From: Oscillospiraceae bacterium
GTDB lineage: Bacteria > Bacillota > Clostridia > Oscillospirales > Ruminococcaceae
Direction: 5' to 3'
NCBI GenBank assembly: GCA_900757485.1
Contig: CAAEOA010000200.1
Coordinates: 1-26,485 of the forward strand
Length of the DNA stretch: 26,485 bases
In this document: positions 7,986 through 13,769 of the stretch, piece after piece
Layout: each line of letters starts with the position of its first letter
Position numbering within the stretch: the stretch's first letter is position 1
Program-made: the position numbers and the translations under genes
Notes under the pieces: model-generated
Seen by the model: only the letters and a program-made list of their open reading frames with translations
Database searches by the model: none
What the model was told of the DNA's origin: nothing

Positions 7986-8740
7986 CGGTCAATCCTGCTT
8001 TCTTCCTGCTCTGTGCGCAGCCACGACAGCAAATTCCTGCGTATCAATGTGGCGCTATACGGCTCATCTTCCAGTTCAACGGCATTTTTGGCATCCGGAA
8101 TATCTTCCATATAGTGCGCATCGGAGCAAATGACAATATTTTTACCGGCAATCCCGGGATGCTTTGCCTGAATTGCCGCAATCTGCTCCGCATCATGAAA
8201 CTCTGCCGCAGAGAACAACGGCTTTTCGGGCAAGATACCCAGAACGGCAAGGATGCCGTTTCCCTCCCGGTCAATATGCGCAGGATAAACGACTGCTCCG
8301 TAGGATCGGGCAAAGTCTGCCGCATTTTCGATACTCAAATCGGTTGCATTAGACAGCAGATATTCCTCTGTGCCGATGATACCGTCATTTTCATCCAATA
8401 TCAGTTGTTCTCCGAAAATGTCGGTCCGGTTGCGAATCAAAATCCGGTGCACCGACAATGCCCGGTCAAATTCCATCGCCGTCTCCAAGTCCTCGAACAA
8501 GCAGATTAAGTGAATGTCCTCCGCCGTCGTCAACTCCATTCCGGCAACCGGCACCACGCCGTAGCGTTTACATGCCGCGAAAAACGCCGGACAGTTCTTA
8601 CAACTGTTGTGATCGGTCAGCGCGGCGATCTGCAAACCTGCCAGCGCCGCCATTCCGGCAATATTATTCGGTGTCATGTCATTGTCGGCACAAGGCGACA
8701 AACAAGAATGCAGGTGCAGGTCATAATAATAACGGCTCAT
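7982..8740 (-). CDS. PHP-domain metal-dependent phosphoesterase, hydrogenase operon
   Basis: 252-residue single-domain PHP (polymerase and histidinol phosphatase) protein. The metal-ligand set looks complete: HLH at 9-11, TDH at 42-44, Glu69 (GMEL), His77, His155 (YPAHIDR) and SDAH at 206-209, so hydrolase activity is expected. The substrate is not evident; PHP proteins cleave phosphomonoesters, nucleotides or nucleic acids. It lacks polymerase or DNA-binding modules. It starts at an ATGA overlap with the upstream DRTGG gene and ends in another ATGA overlap with the GHKL ATPase gene, so the three are probably made in fixed ratio. In this setting it could remove a phosphate put on by the GHKL proteins, or turn over a nucleotide signal. 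That role is inference. Confidence 0.88.
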   Translation of the reverse strand: MSRYYYDLHLHSCLSPCADNDMTPNNIAGMAALAGLQIAALTDHNSCKNCPAFFAACKRYGVVPVAGMELTTAEDIHLICLFEDLETAMEFDRALSVHRILIRNRTDIFGEQLILDENDGIIGTEEYLLSNATDLSIENAADFARSYGAVVYPAHIDREGNGILAVLGILPEKPLFSAAEFHDAEQIAAIQAKHPGIAGKNIVICSDAHYMEDIPDAKNAVELEDEPYSATLIRRNLLSWLRTEQEESRIDR

Positions 8741-9066
8741 ATGCCTTTCCGTCCCAGCAAACAGCAGGTTTCATAGGTTGGCAGCCTGCTTCTGAGAAGA
8801 TTGATACCTTTTTGCTCTGCCGCCGCAACCACCTCCGGCGGAATCTCAACATGCTCTGCAAATATCACACAGGACAGCTCCGCTAATGCCGCCACCGCCA
8901 CCACGTTGACATTGGTCATGATGGTCACAAAAGCATTATCCGCCTCCGCTCTGCCCATCACCCAGCTCAGCAAGTCACCTGCATAAGCGCCCTGCACACT
9001 CCGTTCCGGATCAGTCAACAACACCGATTCCAATTCGTCGATTTCTGCCAATTCATTCACTATCAT
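8737..9066 (-). CDS. DRTGG-domain protein, copy 2
   Basis: 109-residue protein resembling the DRTGG domain, a small alpha/beta domain of unknown function otherwise found in phosphotransacetylase-type and CBS/HPr-kinase-type proteins. It has no membrane segment. It aligns by eye with the DRTGG protein at 10860-11216: both have an A-x-G-D/S-D-L/M-L/M-S-x-V segment, a central hydrophobic strand with N-x-x-V-x-x-x-A, an IVF/VIF strand and an S-x-x-x-Y-E close. The two therefore look like paralogues. AAGGAGGAG lies 8 nt before the ATG inside the 3' end of the HydS-like gene, and the coding regions overlap by 14 bp. It overlaps the PHP gene by 4 bp downstream. Likely a ligand-binding or protein-interaction part of the signalling module; no catalytic residues are recognised. 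Confidence 0.78.
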   Translation of the reverse strand: MIVNELAEIDELESVLLTDPERSVQGAYAGDLLSWVMGRAEADNAFVTIMTNVNVVAVAALAELSCVIFAEHVEIPPEVVAAAEQKGINLLRSRLPTYETCCLLGRKGI

Positions 9067-10360
9067 GATTTTGCTCCTCCTTGCGCTGCAACAGGCTTTG
9101 GATTTGCTCTCTCATCCGGAAAATGCAATCGTTTTCGGTTGCTTCTCCCAATACAATGTCCTCGGCAAACGCATGGCAGGATGGTGCCCCGCAGGAACCG
9201 CAATCAATATCCGGCAACCGCTTCACGATTTTTTCAATATCCGCCATCATTTTAAATGATTCGCTCATATTTCCGGATAATCGGTTGATCGGCTGGTATG
9301 TCGGCAGTTCTTTGAAAAAATATTCATCCGGTATCCAGGTATCCTCTTCATTTCCGCTGTTATACAGCCAATTCTGCGAAACCGGCAAATACCGCCGCAA
9401 TGTCTGCAATCTTGCCTTGGCAATATAAGGGTTTTCCATCGACATTGTGCCGCCCACGCAACCGCCGTTACAGGCGTTGAGCTCAATAAATTCCAGTTCC
9501 GGAATATTGCCGTCCTCGATCTGATCGAGCACCCGTATGACATTGTCGATTCCGTCTGCAGCCAGATATTTGTCATTGAAGATTGCCGAAGATTCCCCTC
9601 CGGTCGCCGCCCAGCTAATCCCGATCATTCCCGAACGGGATACCGGTATCGGCGTTTTCTCCTTTTTCATGACGCCAAGCAGGGAAAAATACACATCGCT
9701 GATCGAAACCACCACATCGACATTGCTTTTTCTTCCTGCAAAACCGTTATTGACATAACTGACCTTCGCCGGACAAGGGGAAATAAAGCAGATGCAGATA
9801 TCCTCATCCTTCAGCTCAGGATGTTCCTCCCGCGCCTTTTCCCGCGCCAGCATTCCCGCAATTTCCATGGGCGGCAAAATCGGCATGATCTTATCGCACA
9901 GCGACGGAAATCGAAGACTGATCAAACGGACAACCACCGGACAAGCCGAGCTGATAACCGGCTTTTTGATATCGGTTCGTTTTAAATAACGCCGGGTATA
10001 TGCCGAAACCAGTTCCGCTGCCCTTGATACCTCATAAACATCATCAAACCCCATGTCGAGCAAGCCCTGCAGCACATAATCGATATCCTCCAGGTTTTCA
10101 AACTGCCCGTACAGCGTCGGAGCCGGCAGTGCAATTTTCCATTTATATCCGGTAATGCTTTCAAACTTTCGATATATCGCTTTTTTGGCCTTATTCGGAC
10201 AAACCCGAATGCATTCCCCGCAATCGATACACCGATCCGGGTTGATCACTGCTTTTCCCTCCCTGATCCGAATCGCTTCGGTCGGACAATGCCGCAAACA
10301 GGTGGTACAGCCTTTGCACTTTTCCACTTCCAAAGAAACAGAATGTTTATAAGTATTCAT
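9053..10360 (-). CDS. Divergent [FeFe]-hydrogenase, HydS/group D-like, putative H2 sensor
   Basis: 435-residue soluble protein with two ferredoxin [4Fe-4S] motifs (C15/C18/C21/C25 and C44/C47/C50/C54), an H-cluster domain and a C-terminal four-Cys Fe-S domain (C387, C390, C395, C412; CGSCGAPSC) like that in RnfB. The H-cluster motifs are non-standard. L1 is SSACP (Ala139, Cys140), so the Cys used for proton transfer in fast hydrogenases is Ala. L2 is SPCPAKVSY (C196) without the usual final Glu. L3 is NACNGGCVGGTMSMENP (C297, C301). The four cluster-ligand cysteines remain. This fits the slow, putatively sensory group D enzymes (TamHydS type). There is no PAS domain, unlike group C. I chose the ATG at 10360; a TTG two codons earlier is possible. 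Neither has a strong ribosome binding site. Confidence 0.9.
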   Translation of the reverse strand: MNTYKHSVSLEVEKCKGCTTCLRHCPTEAIRIREGKAVINPDRCIDCGECIRVCPNKAKKAIYRKFESITGYKWKIALPAPTLYGQFENLEDIDYVLQGLLDMGFDDVYEVSRAAELVSAYTRRYLKRTDIKKPVISSACPVVVRLISLRFPSLCDKIMPILPPMEIAGMLAREKAREEHPELKDEDICICFISPCPAKVSYVNNGFAGRKSNVDVVVSISDVYFSLLGVMKKEKTPIPVSRSGMIGISWAATGGESSAIFNDKYLAADGIDNVIRVLDQIEDGNIPELEFIELNACNGGCVGGTMSMENPYIAKARLQTLRRYLPVSQNWLYNSGNEEDTWIPDEYFFKELPTYQPINRLSGNMSESFKMMADIEKIVKRLPDIDCGSCGAPSCHAFAEDIVLGEATENDCIFRMREQIQSLLQRKEEQNHDSE

Positions 10361-10426
10361 AAGCAAGGAGCAATCTGTCTTTCCGAAAGGAAAACAAATG
10401 CCCGCGTACCTACTTTCCTTTTATTT

Positions 10427-10867
10427 TTATGTAAGTGCGTCTCGGTCGGTACGAACCGTCATGGTGATTTTCGTTCCGCGTCCGAGTTTGGTATCGATTT
10501 CCATGGTATCTGTGTATCGTTTCATGTTCGGCAAACCCATCCCTGCACCGAATCCGAGTGAACGGACATTTTCCGGCGCAGTGGAAAATCCTTCCTGCAT
10601 TGCGAGTTCTACATTCGCAATACCGGGACCGTGATCCTCCAATATAATGGTAATTTCATTCTGATTGACGCAGACATCGGCAGCACCTCCGCCCGCGTGG
10701 ATCACCATGTTGATTTCTCCCTCATACATCGCAATCGATACGCAACGTATCACATGCGGCGGCATTCCCAACTGGCGCAGCTTTTTCTTTACCTGCACCG
10801 AGGCTTCGCCGGCAGAGGTGAAGTTCTCCCCATCGACATCAAAATGAAATTTCAACGCCTCACTCAT
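10427..10867 (-). CDS. RsbW-like GHKL ATPase / anti-sigma-factor-type kinase
   Basis: 146-residue stand-alone HATPase_c protein of the RsbW/SpoIIAB type. The N-box reads MYEGEINMVIHA (about 47-58), with the E-x-x-N-x-x-x-H spacing of anti-sigma kinases. G1 is EDHGPGI (77-83) and G2 is GFGAGMGLPNMK (105-116). The RsbW family binds sigma factors and phosphorylates Ser/Thr of an antagonist; no sigma factor or STAS antagonist gene is visible here, so the partner may be a neighbouring DRTGG or Fe-S protein. The start at 10867 follows GGGGGAAAG. An upstream extension to 11014 would run antisense-like through the DRTGG gene and is rejected. It overlaps the upstream DRTGG gene by 8 bp and precedes the HydS-like gene by 66 bp. 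Confidence 0.87.
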   Translation of the reverse strand: MSEALKFHFDVDGENFTSAGEASVQVKKKLRQLGMPPHVIRCVSIAMYEGEINMVIHAGGGAADVCVNQNEITIILEDHGPGIANVELAMQEGFSTAPENVRSLGFGAGMGLPNMKRYTDTMEIDTKLGRGTKITMTVRTDRDALT

Positions 10868-11216
10868 TGCTTTCCCCCAACGTATATAAACCTGCCTGAT
10901 ACAACTTGCCGCATGCTTCATACATTCTCTTGGAGGTTGCGAGCACCACCATGTCATGCTCAGCAGCAAGCTGCAGCATTTCTTCGGTCGGACGCTTATT
11001 CCGTACAAAAACAATACAAACCATGTCCATCATTTCAGCGGTTCGTATCACCTGGGCATTCACAAGCCCGGTCAGCAAAACCGCCTGATCCTTGACATAA
11101 GCCAATACGTCGCTCATCATATCGCTGCCGCACGCCGAATAGACCTCATTGTCCAGCCTATCCTCACAGCAAAGCACTTCGGCCTCTAAAAGCGCAGCAA
11201 TTTCCCGGATTTTCAT
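10860..11216 (-). CDS. DRTGG-domain protein, copy 1
   Basis: 118-residue DRTGG-like domain protein, apparently paralogous to the one at 8737-9066. The N-terminus MKIREIAALLEAEVLC precedes the alpha/beta core. Cysteines at about 16, 17 and 29 are not arranged as a recognisable cluster motif. No membrane segment or catalytic motif is seen. It is second in the operon, 43 nt after hydC, and overlaps the RsbW-like gene by 8 bp. The ribosome binding site is weak: AAGGGG lies about 13 nt before the ATG. The pattern of one DRTGG protein per GHKL ATPase suggests the two interact, for example as regulator and kinase, but this is inference. Confidence 0.78.
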   Translation of the reverse strand: MKIREIAALLEAEVLCCEDRLDNEVYSACGSDMMSDVLAYVKDQAVLLTGLVNAQVIRTAEMMDMVCIVFVRNKRPTEEMLQLAAEHDMVVLATSKRMYEACGKLYQAGLYTLGESNE

Positions 11217-11259
11217 AATCTTTTACAAAACCCCTTTATTAAACTGACCTTCGCACGGT

Positions 11260-11754
11260 TTAGTTGTATTTCTCCAGGATCTTGTCAACATCATCAACTG
11301 TCAGTCTGCCGTAAACGTCATCATTCACCGTCAGCACCGGAGCAAGTCCGCATGCGCCGATACAGCGGCATGCTTCCAATGAAAACTTACCGTCGGCAGT
11401 ACATTCTCCGCCCTCGATGCCCAGCTTTTCAATCAGCTTGCTGTAAACATCACCGGAGCCTTTAACATAGCATGCCGTTCCCAGACATACCGAAATTTTG
11501 TACTTTCCTTTCGGATACAAAGAAAACTGAGAATAAAAGGTAACCACGCCGTAAACTTTTTCCAGCGGAATATCCATTTCCTCCGCAATAATCGTCTGTA
11601 CCTCGATTGGCAAATAACCGTAGATTTCCTGCGCTTGCTGCAGGATCGGCATCAATGCACCCCCGTCGTTCCGATGGCTCTCGATTACCGCGAGCAGCTT
11701 TTGTTTCTGCTCTTCTGTGCCGGCGAAAGCAACGGATGCTGTTTTTGTCGCCAT
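11260..11754 (-). CDS. hydC: Hydrogenase subunit HydC (NuoE-like, HndA type)
   Basis: 164-residue thioredoxin-like [2Fe-2S] subunit that relays electrons within the NADH-linked hydrogenase. Ligands are C90 and C95 (CLGTAC) and C131 and C135 (CIGAC), the NuoE spacing. The N-terminal helical region includes the family hallmark YGYLP (45-49), followed by a VYGVVTFYSQFSL segment. The start at 11754 has GGGAGGG 7 nt upstream; a longer frame from 11832 has no ribosome binding site and lacks family similarity. It is the first gene of the hydrogenase operon, downstream of the promoter at 11864-11892, and is separated from hydB and hydA by the regulatory genes. All three HydABC subunits are thus present and complete. 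Confidence 0.95.
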   Translation of the reverse strand: MATKTASVAFAGTEEQKQKLLAVIESHRNDGGALMPILQQAQEIYGYLPIEVQTIIAEEMDIPLEKVYGVVTFYSQFSLYPKGKYKISVCLGTACYVKGSGDVYSKLIEKLGIEGGECTADGKFSLEACRCIGACGLAPVLTVNDDVYGRLTVDDVDKILEKYN

Positions 11755-11863
11755 AAATGAACCCTCCCAATTGTGCCGGGAATACCGGCGGATAAAATAA
11801 CGCCCGAATACACCCGAAAAGCTTTGCTGCACCGCGTTTTCAGGACATATTTACGTAATTCTA

Positions 11864-11892
11864 ATTATACCATTATTACGCTCATATTTCCA
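11864..11892 (-). promoter_or_regulatory. Sigma-A promoter of the hydrogenase operon
   Basis: On the minus strand, TGGAAA (11892-11887), a 17-bp spacer and a perfect TATAAT (11869-11864). Transcription would start near 11857, giving a leader of about 100 nt before hydC. The -10 box is framed by a short dyad, CGTAAT/ATTACG (11855-11860 and 11875-11880). The leader carries a weak GCCGG/CCGGC hairpin just before the ribosome binding site. Confidence 0.6.
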
Positions 11893-11924
11893 TGTAACTT
11901 TTGGATAATATCCGACCGATATTT

Positions 11925-11942
11925 TTGTTAAAATTACAACAA
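11925..11942. promoter_or_regulatory. Candidate Rex (NADH/NAD+ redox repressor) operator
   Basis: An 18-bp near-palindrome beginning TTGTTAA and ending CAACAA matches the clostridial Rex consensus TTGTTAA-N4-TTAACAA at 12 of 14 defined positions. It lies about 33 bp upstream of the -35 box given for the hydrogenase operon, and overlaps a weaker alternative promoter (TTGAAA, 18 bp, AAAAAT on the minus strand). Rex control of fermentative hydrogenase genes is known in Clostridia. The site here is a sequence match only, and no rex gene is in the window. Confidence 0.35.
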
Positions 11943-12084
11943 AGTTTCAATGTTAAAATCCACCCGTTTAGTGTACTTTGATGGACGTTTTTCGTTAATC
12001 TATTAATCAACCCTCTGCTTTGAAGATAAAACGGGAGATAAAGTGAGGGCGGCAAGAAAAAATGCCCTGACCGGTTTCCCATAA

Positions 12085-12119
12085 TAAAAACGAGCGTGTC
12101 GATAAAGTCGACAACGCTC
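12085..12119 (-). terminator. Rho-independent terminator after the DUF3784 gene
   Basis: Reading the minus strand, an 11-bp stem with one bulged base (GAGCGTTGTCGA with TCGACACGCTC) and a CTTTA loop is followed by GTTTTTATTAT. It begins 6 nt past the stop at 12126. This separates the membrane-protein genes from the hydrogenase promoter region. Confidence 0.8.
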
Positions 12120-12125
12120 ATCATG

Positions 12126-12458
12126 TTATCTTTTTTTACGTTCTATCCTCACAGTAGAAGCAATTGCATAAATAACGGTAATAATCTCAATTACCAATGT
12201 CACTCCAAACATCCATCCAATATGTAACAGAAGTTGAAACGATATTGTCAGAAAAATGATACCGATTAGTGCAAACACGATTCCCGATTGGCGGTAATAC
12301 GGTTTTTTATCCATTTTGCTGCGTTCTTCTTTTGAAGCGAAAATGTAGGCATTATTCCACAAAAAGCCTTTCCCGTGAAACTGCATGCCGCTGACCGCAA
12401 ATGCCCCTGCCGATAAGAAAAAGGTAAAAACCGCAAAAATAATATCGGTTGCTTCCAT
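12126..12458 (-). CDS. DUF3784 family small membrane protein
   Basis: 110-residue protein with three predicted membrane segments (about 5-23, 59-80 and 84-104). Between the first two is the cytoplasmic block FHGKGFLWNNAYIFASKEE followed by DKKPYYRQSG, resembling the G-x-G-x-x-x-x-x-A-Y / K-E-E pattern of DUF3784. The family has no established function. Three starts are possible: ATG at 12470 and 12467 sit on or directly after the AAGGA ribosome binding site, so I prefer the ATG at 12458, although the 12-nt spacing is rather long. It lies downstream of the CPBP protease gene, separated by 121 bp containing strong dyads, and ends in a good terminator. Confidence 0.7.
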   Translation of the reverse strand: MEATDIIFAVFTFFLSAGAFAVSGMQFHGKGFLWNNAYIFASKEERSKMDKKPYYRQSGIVFALIGIIFLTISFQLLLHIGWMFGVTLVIEIITVIYAIASTVRIERKKR

Positions 12459-12480
12459 ATGAATCATCATTCCTTTTTGA

Positions 12481-12521
12481 ATTTGTTACGGTATTGCACT
12501 TTGTGTAATACCGTAACAAAT
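12481..12521. repeat. Perfect 15-bp inverted repeat between two membrane-protein genes
   Basis: ATTTGTTACGGTATT at 12481-12495 and its exact complement at 12507-12521 flank an 11-nt loop. On the minus-strand transcript it would form a stable hairpin ending about 5 nt before the AAAAAGGA ribosome binding site of the DUF3784 gene. There is no T-run after the stem. It may be an operator, a translational control hairpin or a processing site. Confidence 0.6.
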
Positions 12522-12559
12522 GAATCGCGAAAAATATTATTTTTCACACTATACTCCCG

Positions 12560-12581
12560 AACATCTGATTAATCAGATGTT
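12560..12581. repeat. Perfect 22-bp palindrome after the CPBP gene
   Basis: AACATCTGAT and its mirror complement meet at a central TA with no spacer, covering 12560-12581, 10 nt past the CPBP stop. A loopless palindrome is typical of a dimeric protein-binding site, though in RNA it could fold with a small loop. A third, imperfect dyad (GAAAAATATTATTTTTC) lies at 12529-12545. Confidence 0.55.
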
Positions 12582-12591
12582 TCCGGCGTTT

Positions 12592-13716
12592 CTAATATAA
12601 CAAATAGGAATACGCATTCAACAGCGACAGACCCACGCTCATGGCCAGAAAAACCACAACGCCCGGCGCCGTAAAAAAGGTGATGCATTTCTCTTTTAAA
12701 GTAAGCAGGCTGCCGGTCGGCTGATCCCGGAACGCCGCAGGATTCTGTGACGTTTCCTTGACCAATTTCACCAATCCGACGATACCCAACACCATCAGCA
12801 AGCCCGATAACAGCATGATTCCCGTCAGCAAGCCGAACTGCATCAACAGTTCCTGCGGAGAAAACGACCGGATGGTGGAGAAATCCCCCGCCGCCAGCTC
12901 GTTCGATACCGCGTCCAGATCAATATCCAAAAAGCTGAGCAAAATTGCCTGCCCGTTAGAGATGCCGTTAATAATCATATGCAGCACGATGGTCGGCCAA
13001 ACAGACCGAAACTTTGCCGCAACAAAGCCGGCATAAATCCCCATCATCGCCGCAAAGAACACCTGCTCAAAACTAGTGTGCATAAATCCGAACAAAACGC
13101 CGGTTGCAATCGCCGCAAAACGGAATCCGTAGCTGCGCAGGGTACCTACCAGCCCGCATCGAACCAGCAATTCTTCAAAAAACGGTGCCAAAATCGTGAC
13201 GCCCAATGTAAACACCATGATACTGACAATATCCGGCGCCACACTGACGTCGGGAGATTGCATCGGAAAGCCCACCAAATTCAGCAGATAATTGATGGCA
13301 GAATAGAAAATATTGCCGGTTACCGAAGCGGCATAAACCACACCGATTCCCATCAGCACCCATTTCCAAAATTCTTTCCCCGATATGTCCGGAAAACGCA
13401 GATATTCGCTGACTTGTGTATTCGATTGACGATTGGCATACCACAGCAACAGCGGCACCGCGACAACGTAAAACAACAAATTCAAAGTCAGGCTCTGTAT
13501 TGCCTCCCAAAGAGTTGCATCCTCCTGTAATTGCCGAACCGACTCCGGAAGAAAGTTAGATGCGTTCAAAAAGCCGAATGCAAATGATATCAAATACATA
13601 AATCCCAGAAGAGCAATCAGCAGTACCCCGCATCGATTCGCTATCCTTTTTAGCTGCTGCTTTTCATTCTCCTTCGGCCAGTTATACTGTCCCATATTAC
13701 TCCATTGCATATACAT
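12592..13716 (-). CDS. CPBP family intramembrane metalloprotease
   Basis: 374-residue polytopic membrane protein of the CPBP (CAAX protease / bacteriocin-processing, ABI) family. The three catalytic motifs are present: EELLVR (Glu181, Glu182, Arg186), FGFMH (His213) and HMIIN (His246, Asn250), all in predicted membrane helices. About eight hydrophobic segments are visible, with the first at about 31-50. Members cleave prenylated or membrane peptides or act in self-immunity; the substrate here is unknown. The ATG at 13716 has AGGA 11 nt upstream. An internal ATG at 13695 has a nearer GGAG and could be the true start. It is 53 nt after polC in the same direction, so it may be co-transcribed with it. 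Confidence 0.9.
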   Translation of the reverse strand: MYMQWSNMGQYNWPKENEKQQLKRIANRCGVLLIALLGFMYLISFAFGFLNASNFLPESVRQLQEDATLWEAIQSLTLNLLFYVVAVPLLLWYANRQSNTQVSEYLRFPDISGKEFWKWVLMGIGVVYAASVTGNIFYSAINYLLNLVGFPMQSPDVSVAPDIVSIMVFTLGVTILAPFFEELLVRCGLVGTLRSYGFRFAAIATGVLFGFMHTSFEQVFFAAMMGIYAGFVAAKFRSVWPTIVLHMIINGISNGQAILLSFLDIDLDAVSNELAAGDFSTIRSFSPQELLMQFGLLTGIMLLSGLLMVLGIVGLVKLVKETSQNPAAFRDQPTGSLLTLKEKCITFFTAPGVVVFLAMSVGLSLLNAYSYLLY

Positions 13717-13769
13717 TTTAATCCACGTCCTTACGGCTTTCGTTTCTTTGTCGGATTTTCTCAGCGATG

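Noticed and set aside
10868..11014. 49-residue N-terminal extension of the RsbW-like ATPase
   Set aside because: It lies entirely within the DRTGG gene in another frame; the ATG at 10867 follows a good ribosome binding site and fits the family.
12040..12070. Hairpin AGGGC...GCCCT upstream of the hydrogenase promoter
   Set aside because: The 5-bp stem with a large A-rich loop is too weak to call.
11882..12124. 80-codon minus-strand ORF between the DUF3784 gene and hydC
   Set aside because: It begins inside the terminator hairpin and runs through the Rex-like site and into the hydC promoter. It has no ribosome binding site and no domain-like composition.
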